A stretch of DNA of 64,000 nt from UBA4636 sp963650915 (GCA_963650915.1 CAVJMJ010000012.1:1-64000); one strand, 5' to 3'; counted from the stretch's first letter, positions 37,476-47,516 are shown. Notes: generated by a model not told the origin, from the letters alone. A program made the numbers and translations.

Positions 37476-38861
37476 ATGTTAGAAATCTTATCATCGACCA
37501 TTATTAAAACCATGCCGGTTTTCGATAATCCGTATACGTTTAATTTTATCGGCAGATTCATTCAGTGGTTAGTCGAAAGTTTGCCGTCTATGTGGCTCGG
37601 TATCGTCGTTTTTACCGTGATATTAAAGCTCATAACGTTGCCTCTCGATATATTTTCGAGGGTTTCCATGAAAAAGAACAGTTTAAAAATGGAAAGGATG
37701 CGTCCGCAACTCGAAAAACTTCAACGTCAGTACGCCAACAATAAAGAAATGTACAACATGAAGATGCAGGCACTTTACAAAAAGGAAGGGTATTCGATGT
37801 TTTCCACCTGCCTTCCGACCTTGGTAACGCTCATCGTCTTCATTATAGTAATCAATCAATTTTCAAACTATTCAAACTATCAAAACCTCGAACTTATTCA
37901 AAGCATGATAAGAGGTTACAACACCGCGGTGGAAACTTATAACGAAACGGAAAACACCGATATCGTTAAAAAGGTCGGCAACGAATATTACGTCGACGAA
38001 ACCAAGATATTTAGCGACGAAGCGTTAACGTCGTACGGCATCGAAAGAACGATTACCGACCAAACGGCTTCCTATAAAACGGTAGATATCGAAAAATTTT
38101 ATAATTACGTCAAAGGTTTGAACGCAAACGGTTACGAGGGCGTTAAGGCGGATACGGATATTTTGAAAGACGGTTCTTCCTACTCGTTTAACAGAGCGGA
38201 TTATTCCGAAGACGCAACCGACGACTATATAAACGGCGTCGTAACGGGTAAAGTCGTCGCCGATCAATGCGAACCGTACGTTCTTAAAGTAAAAGAAAAG
38301 GCACGTCAGGCGGCGGCGGAAGCATATTACAAAAACGTTCCCGACTTTTTGTGGGTTAAAAATATTTGGGCAGAAGATTTATTCTGGAAGCATCCAGTAA
38401 AAAGCACCTTCTCGGAATACAAATTTACCGTTCGTCAAGGTTGCAAGGCAATCGACGCCGGGCTTAACATGGAAGATACGAGTTACGAAGAGTTGACTTA
38501 TAACTTAAGTGCCGAAAAATCAGCCCCTAACGGATATTGTATTTTAGCCGTTTTATCTATCGGCGTAATGCTTTTATCTACACTTATCAGCAACAAGTCG
38601 CAAAAGGCGCAAATGGAATTACAGACGGTTGACGGGCAGGCGGCGCAAACTTCCAAGATGATGACTTGGATGATGCCTATAATGTTCGGTGTTTTCGCAT
38701 TTATTTACACGGCTTCGTTTTCCATTTACATGGTAGTAAGTTCCTTGATATCCATAGTTTCGATGCTACTTATCAACACCTTTGTCGAAAAGCGTTTCAA
38801 TAAAAAAATCGAAGAAGAAGAACAACAAAACGACAAACGCTACCGCAAAAACAAACAGTAA
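37476..38861 (+). CDS. yidC: Membrane protein insertase YidC with large insertion
   Basis: The 461-aa protein contains the YidC/Oxa1 core: WLGIVVFTVILKLITLPLDIFSR (first core helix), the coiled cytoplasmic loop MKKNSLKMERMRPQLEKLQ, CLPTLVTLIVFIIV, and late helices near 345-365 and 385-440. Between the second and third core helices (about residues 135-335) lies an extracytoplasmic insertion of about 190 residues that typical Firmicutes YidC1 proteins lack. There is no lipobox in the N-terminus. The C-terminus is basic. The 158-bp gap from yidD has a small AAGGTAA/TTACCTTTTT terminator at 37364, so yidC may have its own promoter. Confidence 0.93.
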   Translation: MLEILSSTIIKTMPVFDNPYTFNFIGRFIQWLVESLPSMWLGIVVFTVILKLITLPLDIFSRVSMKKNSLKMERMRPQLEKLQRQYANNKEMYNMKMQALYKKEGYSMFSTCLPTLVTLIVFIIVINQFSNYSNYQNLELIQSMIRGYNTAVETYNETENTDIVKKVGNEYYVDETKIFSDEALTSYGIERTITDQTASYKTVDIEKFYNYVKGLNANGYEGVKADTDILKDGSSYSFNRADYSEDATDDYINGVVTGKVVADQCEPYVLKVKEKARQAAAEAYYKNVPDFLWVKNIWAEDLFWKHPVKSTFSEYKFTVRQGCKAIDAGLNMEDTSYEELTYNLSAEKSAPNGYCILAVLSIGVMLLSTLISNKSQKAQMELQTVDGQAAQTSKMMTWMMPIMFGVFAFIYTASFSIYMVVSSLISIVSMLLINTFVEKRFNKKIEEEEQQNDKRYRKNKQ

Positions 38862-38887
38862 AATCTTACATTCAGGAGAGATAAAAA

Positions 38888-39721
38888 ATGAACAACGAGT
38901 TTACGGCTAAAACTATCGACGAAGCCGTTAAAGAAGGTTTAAAAAACCTCGGCTTAACCGAGGAAACCGCAGAAATCACAGTTTTGGAAGAACCTCAAAG
39001 AGGTTTTTTGGGCATCGTAACAAAGCCCGCTAAAGTCCGCGTCGAAAAGAAGAAAACCGACATCGACAATGCAGTCGAATTTTTGGAAGGTTTGTTCAAA
39101 GTCCTTAACGTTTCGGCTACTACCGAGGTTACCGAAACAGAAGACGGCAAAGCAGTTATTAACCTTATCGCTACCGATTCCTCTCAAATTATCGGTTACA
39201 GGGGGGAAGTTCTCGATTCCATTCAATGCTTGGCAGGTGCCGTATATAACAGCGGAAAGGAAAACTATTCCCGTCTCGTCGTAGATTGCGAAGGTTATCG
39301 CGGAAAGAGAGAAGAAACTTTAAAGAACTTAGCGTTAAAGCTTGCCGCAAAAGCGGTAAAAACGGGCAAAAAGGTCGTTTTGGAACCTATGAACCCCTTT
39401 GAAAGAAGAATCATTCACTCGACTTTGGCTGACTTCGAAGGCGTAAAAACGGCTTCCGAAGGCAAAGAGCCGAACAGGTATATCGCCATTATTCCCGACG
39501 GTTACGATCCGACCAAGCGTAACGACAAGTTCAACGCAAGGCGTGACAACAACCGCAGATTTAGCGGTAACGGCGGTAAGAACAAAGGCGGTAAGCCCTT
39601 CGATAAACGCGGTAGTAACAAGCCTTACGAAAGAAGGTCGGCACCGAGAGCCAAAAACACTACTTTCGGCGGTGCGGTCTTTTTAGGCAACAGTTACAAA
39701 AACGAAAATAAAGACAATTAA
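38888..39721 (+). CDS. khpB: RNA-binding protein KhpB (Jag)
   Basis: The 277-aa protein has the three KhpB parts: an N-terminal Jag-N domain (residues 3-52; GFLGIVTKPAKVRVEKK), a KH-II domain with IIGYRGEVLDSIQ (about 100-112), and an R3H domain (about 150-205; RRIIHSTLADFEGV). It acts with KhpA in post-transcriptional control of cell division and wall synthesis. A long Arg/Gly/Asn-rich tail (about 205-277) is an extra, probably disordered, RNA-binding extension. AGGAGAG precedes the ATG, 26 bp after yidC. Confidence 0.92.
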   Translation: MNNEFTAKTIDEAVKEGLKNLGLTEETAEITVLEEPQRGFLGIVTKPAKVRVEKKKTDIDNAVEFLEGLFKVLNVSATTEVTETEDGKAVINLIATDSSQIIGYRGEVLDSIQCLAGAVYNSGKENYSRLVVDCEGYRGKREETLKNLALKLAAKAVKTGKKVVLEPMNPFERRIIHSTLADFEGVKTASEGKEPNRYIAIIPDGYDPTKRNDKFNARRDNNRRFSGNGGKNKGGKPFDKRGSNKPYERRSAPRAKNTTFGGAVFLGNSYKNENKDN

Positions 39722-40420
39722 GTAGGCCTTATAAAAAAAGGACGATAAAAAAGCAAAAAGCGTCGTTTCAGCCTTTTAGCGAAGAATTTTTCTGTCGTTT
39801 AAGATGATTTGAACTTTTATAAAAACGACGACGAAAGTCGAAAAACGGCTGTAAAAAACAGTCGAAGAAAAGTTTGGCTATAAAAAATAAGACTATAATA
39901 AACAATAATAAACAATAATAAACAATAAAAAATGAGATTTTGCGGATTTTGCAAAATCTCATTTTTTCGTGTTGAAAATTATATAAATTAAGGAATTTTT
40001 GACTATTTCAAAACGACTTGCAAACGGTTTTCGGGTGAGGGGCTTGCAATTGCCTCTCAAAAAATAAAGTCGGTAATTTTTACCGATTAACCCGAGAATC
40101 GACTTAAAAAGGTTTTCATCGTGACAGATTCTGAAAATGGGCTCAAAATCGCCCCTTAGACCTAAACGTATATAAAAGCGCAATAAGCGAATAAGTCGGC
40201 ATGGCGAATGAAAAATCTTGCCGCAACCGTTTTTTGCGTCATATAATTATTTATCTACGTGCGCCTTTTTATAGCTTTCCTAATTTGTCTTTTACGTTAT
40301 TACCGCTTTAACGCCGTTTATTTTCTTACGCTTTTATCGCTCGTCCCGTTTATTATTTTATGCTTTTACAGTGTTTTACTACCTTTGTTTACCGTTTGTG
40401 CGGTATACCGCTGTCGTGCG
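39722..40420. other. Gene-free stretch with strong terminator
   Basis: Tandem AATAATAAAC units (39896-39926) precede the hairpin at 39927-39967. The remainder up to the convergent HAD gene has only short ORFs without ribosome binding sites. Confidence 0.6.
39927..39967. terminator. Bidirectional terminator with 17-bp perfect stem
   Basis: AAAAAATGAGATTTTGC and its perfect complement enclose a 7-nt loop. It closes the dnaN-khpB cluster on the plus strand and can also stop minus-strand transcription from the HAD gene. Confidence 0.9.
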
Positions 40421-41062
40421 TTAAAAGGTAACGGTATCGAGGCTTGCAAAAGTAAAGTCGTCTATGATTTTGTCGGCAATATCGGTAAAGTGCGTTTGAA
40501 ACCCTATAACCTTCATATTTGCGTTTTTACCCGCCTTTAAGCCGTTAACAGAGTCCTCAAAAACCGCGCAGTCACTCGGTTTGACGTCGAGCATTTTTGC
40601 CGCTTCCAAAAACAATGCGGGGTCTGGCTTATTCGGAAGTTTTGCTTCGCCGTCTATAAAGGCGTCGAAAATATCGTAAATGCCGAAACGCTTTGCCGTT
40701 ACGTGTGCCGCCGCCGAAGAAGATGCGACGGCGCATTTTATCCCGTCGGACTTTAACAAACCGACGTAGTTTAAAAGCCCCGGCATAATGTCGTTTTCGT
40801 TTAAAGATTTAAGAGCGTTAAGAATTCTTTCCTGTCTTAAATTATGGTAAGTTATGTAAAGTTCGTCGGTCAAAGTTTTCCCCGCTTTTTCAAAAAGATA
40901 GGGGATAACCACTTGACGCCCCGCACTTTTAAAGGGAAGATATTCCTCGTAACTTATATCCGTGCCGATGGCGTTTGCAACCTCTCGCCAAGCGATATAG
41001 TGGTACTTTTCGCTATCCATAATAGTTCCGTCAAAATCAAAAATACAGGCTTTTACGGTCAT
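40421..41062 (-). CDS. HAD-superfamily phosphatase/beta-phosphoglucomutase-like
   Basis: The 213-aa protein is a subfamily IA HAD hydrolase. Motif I is FDFDGTIMDSE (nucleophile Asp near residue 9), motif II VASSSAA, motif III KPDPALFLEAA and motif IV VFEDSVNGLKAG. The DSE...HY..W segment resembles beta-phosphoglucomutase cap residues, but specificity cannot be read from sequence. It is alone and convergent with khpB. Confidence 0.88.
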   Translation of the reverse strand: MTVKACIFDFDGTIMDSEKYHYIAWREVANAIGTDISYEEYLPFKSAGRQVVIPYLFEKAGKTLTDELYITYHNLRQERILNALKSLNENDIMPGLLNYVGLLKSDGIKCAVASSSAAAHVTAKRFGIYDIFDAFIDGEAKLPNKPDPALFLEAAKMLDVKPSDCAVFEDSVNGLKAGKNANMKVIGFQTHFTDIADKIIDDFTFASLDTVTF

Positions 41063-41336
41063 AATAAAGTCCTTAATAAGTAATGTTTGTAATGGCTTTT
41101 TAAATAACGCCTACGATACGATTTTCGTATTTGCGATTTTTATATATCGGCAATTTTTATATATGCCGACGCTTATATGTCGTTTGTATGCTTTATATGC
41201 TTTTGTATGCGTTTATTTGTTTTTGTGTGCTTATATAACTCGTTTATACAATGATAAACTATTTTTTACTTTTTGTCAAACGCAACGTAAAAATATGAGC
41301 GATGACGAACGGAATCTCGTATGTAAACGATATAGC

Positions 41337-41367
41337 AAAAAGGGTTCGGCAAACGTCGAACCCTTTT
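41337..41367. terminator. Hairpin downstream of the 41.6-kb lipoprotein gene
   Basis: AAAAAGGGTTCG pairs with CGAACCCTTTT around an 8-nt loop. It is symmetrical enough to act on both strands. The rest of 41063-41569 shows no gene. Confidence 0.75.
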
Positions 41368-41569
41368 AATTAATTTTTATGAGAGTGTGATTTAGTTTTT
41401 ACGATATTGCAATTAGATTTTTTAAGATGCAATTAGTCTTTTAGATTGCAACCGAATTTTACAACGTTTAAATATTTTTTGAAATATTTTTGTTTTTATA
41501 GCGTTGCGCCTCGATTTTTGCAAATCGACGAAAAGCCGTATTTTCGTAAATCAACGAGAAACTAATAAA

Positions 41570-43060
41570 TTAGTCTTCGTCGAAGGTGTCTTCCATATAG
41601 GTTTCGTAAGAAGTCGTATCTGCTTCCGTCATTTTACCCAAACGACGTTTAACGAAGTTTTCAAGGTTTTCTTTAACGGTGAAATCGTAAGTTTTGAGTT
41701 TAGCGGTTTTTTGTTCGTCCGTAAGACCTGTTTCGATTTTTACCGCGTAAACGTAGTCGTAAAGGGGAGTGGTGTCGGAAACGGCGAGGATGTAGTCGCC
41801 GATAAATTCCGGTTTATAGAATGTAGAAGAAGTCTTTAACGAAACGTAAGTGATTTGTTCGACTTCCGCATTGCCTTCTAAAAGTGCGCTTACTTTGATT
41901 CTGTAATAATAGTTGGAAGAATCGGTCATGTAAACGTAATCGTCGGTGTAACTCGAAAGGGTGAGGGAAGAAAGTTCGTTCAAAACCTTTTTGTCGGTTA
42001 CAAGGTAAGTCAATCCGTAAGTTCTGTCGTCGTCCTTATTGGCGTAATCGTATTTAACGAAGCCCAAAGTCGTGTCGAAGTAAACGATGCAGTTTACGTC
42101 TTTATAATAAGAAGTCGTTGCAAATACGGTGGAAGCGTTCGTGGTGGATTCGCTCAATAAAACGTTGTTTTCGCCCGTGAACGCACCGTTTTTGGAAGCG
42201 TAATATTTAACCGTCGTGGCAACGGTGGTGTCAACGTAAGTTTTGGAATAGAAAAGGTTTGCGCCGGTGTCTTTTATAAGAGTAAAGGTTGCGCCCTGGG
42301 TTCCGTCACTGCCTTCTAAAACGGTAGTCTTTTCGTCGCCGTTAAAGTTGAATTTAACGATGTTTTGGAAGGATTCGTCTTCGTCGCGTTCGTCGTCGTG
42401 AGCGGTTTCTACGTAGTAGCAGTAGGTTTTAGTCAAATCGTCGGAGAAAACGAAGTTTTGAACAGTTCCGCTGGTGGATAAAACGGTGCCTTTTTTTGTA
42501 GCGTCGTAACTTATCAAAACGTTGTTGCTGTCGCTGTCGGTGGTGTTTACGATAAGGTAAACCTTTTCGCCGTCCCGAACGTATTTATAACCGGCGGTAA
42601 GACTTGCTATGCTTGTGATTTCTGTAGTGTCCGTGCCGTCGAGTTTGGTTCTTGCAAACTTCAAAGTGGAGTTTTGTACGGTACCAGATTTATCCTTTTC
42701 GGTCGACGGCGTGGTGTAATAAACGTAATCGCCGTAAATATAGAAACCTCTGTTGGCTTCGTCTGCAGTCGAGTAGAAAAGTTTGGGGATAACTACTTCG
42801 GAAGCGGGGTTATCGTTACCTAAATCGGCAACTTTGGTACGCAAAAGCGCGCCTTTTACGGGCGTACCGAAGGTATTGTCCGCGGTGTTGGATTCAACGC
42901 CGTTTATAAAGTAGACGTATTCGCCCTTAACTACGGCAAAACCGCCGTTAGAGGAAACTTCACCCGAATAATCGGTAACGGTGGACTTCCAATTGCCCGA
43001 GCAAGCGACGAGGGAAAGCGCAATGCAGAGAGCAAGCACTAAAGATAACAACTTTTTCAT
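41570..43060 (-). CDS. Lipoprotein with propeller-like repeats
   Basis: This 496-aa secreted lipoprotein has a signal peptide ending in LVAC (Cys20). The mature part is rich in aromatic-tipped repeats such as GEYVYFINGVES, GDYVYYTTPSTE and DDYVYMTDSSNYYYRIK, resembling DUF5050-type beta-propellers that may bind ligands at the cell surface. The acidic C-terminus (about residues 460-496) includes a short helical TDEQKTAKLK segment. AGGAGTAATAG precedes the ATG. No export or substrate genes adjoin. Function is unknown. Confidence 0.75.
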   Translation of the reverse strand: MKKLLSLVLALCIALSLVACSGNWKSTVTDYSGEVSSNGGFAVVKGEYVYFINGVESNTADNTFGTPVKGALLRTKVADLGNDNPASEVVIPKLFYSTADEANRGFYIYGDYVYYTTPSTEKDKSGTVQNSTLKFARTKLDGTDTTEITSIASLTAGYKYVRDGEKVYLIVNTTDSDSNNVLISYDATKKGTVLSTSGTVQNFVFSDDLTKTYCYYVETAHDDERDEDESFQNIVKFNFNGDEKTTVLEGSDGTQGATFTLIKDTGANLFYSKTYVDTTVATTVKYYASKNGAFTGENNVLLSESTTNASTVFATTSYYKDVNCIVYFDTTLGFVKYDYANKDDDRTYGLTYLVTDKKVLNELSSLTLSSYTDDYVYMTDSSNYYYRIKVSALLEGNAEVEQITYVSLKTSSTFYKPEFIGDYILAVSDTTPLYDYVYAVKIETGLTDEQKTAKLKTYDFTVKENLENFVKRRLGKMTEADTTSYETYMEDTFDED

Positions 43061-43845
43061 CTATTACTCCTTTTGGTAACCGCAAACAACGTATTTTTTG
43101 TCCGCAGCGGTAATATAATTATACCAAATCAAATATTTGACCGTAAAAAACAGTTCTCCTTTACGGCTCGTACTGATTATTATATACTAAAACAATAAAA
43201 TAAGCAATAAAAAATGCGCAATTTTTTTCTTTAATTGGTTAAATAATTAACTAAAACGCCAAATAATCGGCGTAGCATCCGTCAGATAGGCGTTTATCGG
43301 CGTTATAGGCGGGTTTTTGAAGGGGCGGTACGAACGAAAGAAAGGTAAAATCGCCGAGAGATTGCAGATAGATTACAGAGAGATTACCGAAAGATAGTAA
43401 AAGTGGGCGTCCTTTCGTCGAAAGAAAGGTAAAATCGTATCGACGCTACCTTTTAGTTGCGGTGGCGTTGCTTTGTCGTTATGCAGGCATTGCGTCGCAG
43501 TTAAAAAAAGTTTGAAACGCATTGACGTTGAAAAAAGATTGAAAATCGAGAAATGCAATTTGTAACCGATAATTGAGTTTTTACGTGTTTGTGCCGACGA
43601 TTTGTTTGCGGTGACAAACGTACAGGCGAGTATTTTTAAGGCGGTTTTCAAAAGCGTTTTTTGCCGAGAATACGGCATTTTTAAAGCCGACGTTTTAAGA
43701 CGAAAGGCTTACCGAGCGTTTGCCGACGATTTAAAATGATGCCTTGCAAAAACATAACGGAAGAGAACTTTTAATTTAAAGAGTGTAAGTTCAACTCGCA
43801 GAAAAATAAAAAGCGTTTTTTATAGTCGTATCGACGGGAATTTTT
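43061..43845. other. Gene-free stretch
   Basis: The 785 bp contain the promoter region of the lipoprotein gene (TATAAT at about 43116 on the minus strand), a CGAAAGAAAGGTAAAATCG sequence present twice (about 43333 and 43420), and diverged dispersed-element pieces near 43265-43315. No credible gene is seen; the 101-codon minus ORF (43373-43678) lacks a ribosome binding site. Confidence 0.5.
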
Positions 43846-44103
43846 ATGCCTAACAATAATTTTATAAACCTTTTATCCAAATTGTCCGAAGCCTTGTTAA
43901 GTAGCGGACAAAAAAACGAAAAAGCGGGCTATAAGCCCGTTAACGACCAAAAATCAACCGACGGTTTATTCGGAAAGCCTTCCGTAAACGGAGATTTTTC
44001 TTCAAAATCGCAACCGTACGTTTCGCCTAAACAGTCGGTCGTGGAAATGTTGCGCCGTCACGACGAAATATCCCGCAAAATAGACGCGGATAAAACCAAG
44101 TAG
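43846..44103 (+). CDS. Small hypothetical protein, 85 aa
   Basis: This short, polar protein has an N-terminal amphipathic helix (NFINLLSKLSEALLSSGQK) and a C-terminal helix (SVVEMLRRHDEISRKIDADK) joined by a Ser/Asn-rich linker. GGGA lies seven bases before the ATG. The linker AGYKPVND is encoded by a perfect copy of the dispersed hairpin element (43921-43948). I do not recognise a family. The ordered helices suggest it is real. Confidence 0.55.
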   Translation: MPNNNFINLLSKLSEALLSSGQKNEKAGYKPVNDQKSTDGLFGKPSVNGDFSSKSQPYVSPKQSVVEMLRRHDEISRKIDADKTK

Positions 44104-44154
44104 TTTTATCCGCGTTGTTTGCGTAAACCGCTCCCTTCGGTCGCATTGACCGTT

Positions 44155-44232
44155 GCGGTTAAAATAAGCAGAAAAGACAAGCAGACAAAACAAGCGGTTA
44201 AAATAAGTGGAAAAGACAAGCGGATAAAATAA
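44155..44232. repeat. 39-bp direct repeat, two copies
   Basis: GCGGTTAAAATAAG followed by GAAAAGACAAGC occurs at 44155 and again at 44194. No gene is present in 44104-44483. Confidence 0.7.
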
Positions 44233-44253
44233 ATAATAAGTAAGACAAAATAA

Positions 44254-44287
44254 AATTGCCCGTCCTTCATATAGAAGGCGGGCAATT
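44254..44287 (-). terminator. pckG terminator
   Basis: AATTGCCCG plus CCTTC pairs with GAAGG plus CGGGCAATT with one bulged base. On the minus strand it is followed by TTATTTT, about 200 nt after the pckG stop. Confidence 0.75.
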
Positions 44288-44483
44288 CGTTAAACTAAGC
44301 GATAGTTTTGATTTTATTTTTCAAATCGAAGTAGTTTTAATCGGTTATCGAAACCGACGGGTGTTTTAGGTTGTTTATCGTTATCGAAACCGACCTAAAA
44401 GCACCAATCTCTAAAAAGCCGAAAATCGGTTATATCATTCATTCGGTTTAATTAACTATCGGGTTAATCAACTATCGGGTTAA

Positions 44484-46262
44484 TTATTTATTGAGGTTGG
44501 CTTTTAAGGTTTCGAGTTCCGCTCTCAATTCCTTAGGAAGTCTGTCGCCGAATTGAGCGTAGAATTCTTCGATGCCTTTGGCTTCTTCTTTCCAAGTTTC
44601 ATTATCTACGGAAAGCAAGTTTTCAACGGTTTCTTCGGTGATGTTCAAGCCTTCGATGTTGATATCTTTAGCGTAAGGAACGTAGCCGATAGGAACTTCT
44701 TTAGCACCGACCTTGTTTTCGCAACGAGCCAAAATCCATTCGAGAACGCGTAAGTTGTCGCCGAAGCCCGGCCATATGAACTTGCCGTTTTCGTCGGTTC
44801 TGAACCAGTTAACGTTGAAGATCTTGGGTTTGTTGGTAATCTTTTCGCCCATTTCGATCCAATGAGCAAAGTAATCTGCCATATTGTAGCCGACGAAAGG
44901 TCTCATAGCCATCGGGTCACGTCTTACGACGCCTACCGCACCGGTAGCGGCAGCGGTAGTTTCGGAAGCCATTGAAGAGCCTACGAAGACGCCGTTGTTC
45001 CAATCTCTCGATTCGTACACCAACGGAGCCGTTTTAGCACGTCTTCCGCCGAAGATAATTGCCGACAGAGGAACGCCGTTAGGTGCTTCGAACTGATCGG
45101 AAAGGCAGGGGCAGTTTACGGTAGGAGCGGTAAATCTCGAATTGGGATGTGCGCCGTACGTGGACTTATCTGCCTTGTCGTATTTAGAAGCGTCCCACTT
45201 TTCACCGCGCCAGTTAAGAGCGTTGGTAGGAGCTGGAGTATCCATGCCTTCCCACCAAACGGTGTTGTTGTCAAGGTCTTGTACTACGTTCGTGAAGATA
45301 GAATTCTTTTTGGTAGAAAGAAGAGCGTTGGGGTTGGAATGCATATTCGTGCCGGGGGCAACGCCGAAGAATCCGTTTTCGGGGTTGATAGCCCAAAGTC
45401 TTCCGTCTTCGCCGACTCTTATCCAAGCGATATCGTCGCCGACCGTCCAAACCTTATAACCTTTCTTTCTGTAAAGTTCGGGGGGAATAAGCATTGCGAG
45501 GTTGGTTTTACCGCAAGCGGAGGGGAAAGCAGCCGCAACGTATTTAATTTCGTGTTGAGGATTTTCTATCCCGACTATAAGCATATGTTCAGCCATCCAA
45601 CCCTCGTTTTTGCCGAGATAGGAAGCGATACGAAGTGCAAAGCATTTTTTGCCGAGAAGAACATTTCCGCCGTAACCGGAGTTAACCGACCAAATGGTGT
45701 TGTCTTCGGGGAAGTGAACGATATATCTCTTTTCTTCGTCGAGTTCGGCTTTGCTGTGAAGACCGCGAACGAAATCGTTGCTGTCGCCCAAAGCTTCCAA
45801 AACCTTGTTGCCGTCTCTCGTCATGATGTGCATGGAAAGTACTACGTAGATAGAGTCGGTGATTTCGATACCGATTTTCGAAAATTTAGAACCTACCGCA
45901 CCCATGGAATAGGGAATAACGTACATGGTTCTTCCTTTCATCGAGCCGTCGAAAATTTCGCCGAGTTTGGCGTATGCTTCTTGAGGATCCATCCAGTTGT
46001 TGATGGGACCTGCGTCGTCTTTGTTTTTGCAGCAAATGAAAGTTCTGCCTTCGACACGTGCTACGTCGTTAACGGCACTACGGTGTAAGTAGCATCCCGG
46101 TAAAAGTTCTTGATTGAGTTTGATGATTTCGCCGGTAGCGCACGCTTCTTTACGAAGTTCTTCGTACTGGGCTTCGTCGCCTGTAATCCAAACCACCTTA
46201 TCGGGTTTGCAAAGTTGTCTTGAATCTTCAACAAATTGTAAAAGAGCTTTGTTGTTTGTCAT
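44484..46262 (-). CDS. pckG: Phosphoenolpyruvate carboxykinase (GTP)
   Basis: This 592-aa enzyme interconverts oxaloacetate and PEP with GTP. The family P-loop FPSACGKTNLAML lies near residue 250. Other signs are RTMYVIPYSMGAVGS, the substrate motif NSGYGGN, and VGDDIAWI. Length fits the GTP class rather than the ATP class (about 530 aa). In fermenters it often runs toward oxaloacetate. Minus-strand start has GGAGG seven bases upstream. It is alone, with its terminator at 44254. Confidence 0.97.
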   Translation of the reverse strand: MTNNKALLQFVEDSRQLCKPDKVVWITGDEAQYEELRKEACATGEIIKLNQELLPGCYLHRSAVNDVARVEGRTFICCKNKDDAGPINNWMDPQEAYAKLGEIFDGSMKGRTMYVIPYSMGAVGSKFSKIGIEITDSIYVVLSMHIMTRDGNKVLEALGDSNDFVRGLHSKAELDEEKRYIVHFPEDNTIWSVNSGYGGNVLLGKKCFALRIASYLGKNEGWMAEHMLIVGIENPQHEIKYVAAAFPSACGKTNLAMLIPPELYRKKGYKVWTVGDDIAWIRVGEDGRLWAINPENGFFGVAPGTNMHSNPNALLSTKKNSIFTNVVQDLDNNTVWWEGMDTPAPTNALNWRGEKWDASKYDKADKSTYGAHPNSRFTAPTVNCPCLSDQFEAPNGVPLSAIIFGGRRAKTAPLVYESRDWNNGVFVGSSMASETTAAATGAVGVVRRDPMAMRPFVGYNMADYFAHWIEMGEKITNKPKIFNVNWFRTDENGKFIWPGFGDNLRVLEWILARCENKVGAKEVPIGYVPYAKDINIEGLNITEETVENLLSVDNETWKEEAKGIEEFYAQFGDRLPKELRAELETLKANLNK

Positions 46263-46583
46263 TTTTTGCCTCCGTTTTAGGTATATTTTTTTATTTTTAA
46301 CAGATTGAAATAGGTAAAGATGGTATTTTTACCGCATATAAAAGGGTAAACGCCCAACCTCCACCGCATATATTTTATATTAAAAAAGGCAAAAAGTAAA
46401 ACGTATTTGCAAATCTTTTGAGTTTATTTTGCACGTTTACGATGAATTTTTTCGTCACTTATATTTTTTTGTCTTTAAAAGCGTGTTTATTTCCTCTTTT
46501 TTGACAAAACAAGCCCGAAAAAGCCTTAAATTTTGCGTTATCGTTTTATTACCGCTAAAAAAAGACGATTTCGGTAAATTATG

Positions 46584-46600
46584 TATCGATTATATCGATA
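46584..46600. promoter_or_regulatory. Inverted repeat upstream of the 46.7-kb gene
   Basis: TATCGAT-TAT-ATCGATA is a perfect 7-bp inverted repeat 56 bp before the ATG at 46656. It may be an operator; the rest of 46263-46655 shows nothing else of note. Confidence 0.45.
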
Positions 46601-46655
46601 AGAATAAAAGAGCATATCAAAGCATAAATTATTATGTCGATTTACGGAGTCTTTT

Positions 46656-47516
46656 ATGCCATACAAACGTCTTTTAAAACTTGAAAACAACAGTCGTGCC
46701 GTTGCGGTTTTGCGTATTTTCGGCGAAGAAAATTCGGCAAAGATTTCGGTATCGCTTATCGAAAAAAAGTATATAGACGCACAAATTTTTCTTTACGACG
46801 GAAAAAATTATCACCTCGTTAAAGACGGGCAAATTTTAGAGGGCGCGGATTTTTCTTCCCGCGCGTGTTGCGCCTTTTTACTGAACGGAAAAATCGTTGC
46901 CACGGCGTATTACGGCGGACTTAAAATAGACGAAGAAGGTTTTTTGAATTTTGAGAAGATTGTTAAGAAGGGCTTTAAAAACGAGAAGGGCGAATTCTCG
47001 CAAGATATTTACGACGATGAGAAAATCGCAGAAGAAAATTATTACGAAAAGGACGGGTTAGATGAAAAACAAACTGTTTGCCATGATGAGATTGAAAAAT
47101 ACGATCACCTTAAAAAGGAAGACGCATTTAAAGCGTTTAATGCTTTTGAAAATGAAAAGGACTTATCTTTTGAGGAACGCTTACCAAACGATAGGGCAAG
47201 CGAAAACGATTCTTTTACCGAGCAAGATTATAAAAAAGAACTTTACGAGTTTTATAAAATCGTTTCGGGAAGAGAAAGAGTCGGCGATTTAGAAAACATG
47301 ATCTCGGGCTCGGTGTTTTACAAAATGGGCGAGGAAAAGTTTTATCTTTTCGGGCTAATTAAAAACGAAGGCATGCCCGTTTACTTTTGTTACGCCGTTC
47401 CGTCAAATAACGGAAATCCGCCAAAGGGCTTTGAAAAGGGTTATTTCGTGCCGAAAAGTTATTTTGATCGTCAAAACGGCTATTATTGCCTTTTTCAGCG
47501 CGCAAAAAAAGCGTGA
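46656..47516 (+). CDS. Uncharacterised 286-aa protein
   Basis: No signal peptide or membrane segment is visible. The N-terminal ~90 residues form a beta-rich domain (RAVAVLRIFGEENSAKISVS, then ACCAFLLNGKIVATAYYGG). A highly charged linker (about 110-195) follows, and the C-terminal ~90 residues (KMGEEKFYLFGLI, VYFCYAVP, GYFVPKSYFDRQNGYYCLFQ) form a second globular domain. The layout recalls DUF6128-type proteins of Clostridia, but I am not sure. GGAG precedes the ATG closely. A terminator follows at 47665. Confidence 0.6.
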   Translation: MPYKRLLKLENNSRAVAVLRIFGEENSAKISVSLIEKKYIDAQIFLYDGKNYHLVKDGQILEGADFSSRACCAFLLNGKIVATAYYGGLKIDEEGFLNFEKIVKKGFKNEKGEFSQDIYDDEKIAEENYYEKDGLDEKQTVCHDEIEKYDHLKKEDAFKAFNAFENEKDLSFEERLPNDRASENDSFTEQDYKKELYEFYKIVSGRERVGDLENMISGSVFYKMGEEKFYLFGLIKNEGMPVYFCYAVPSNNGNPPKGFEKGYFVPKSYFDRQNGYYCLFQRAKKA

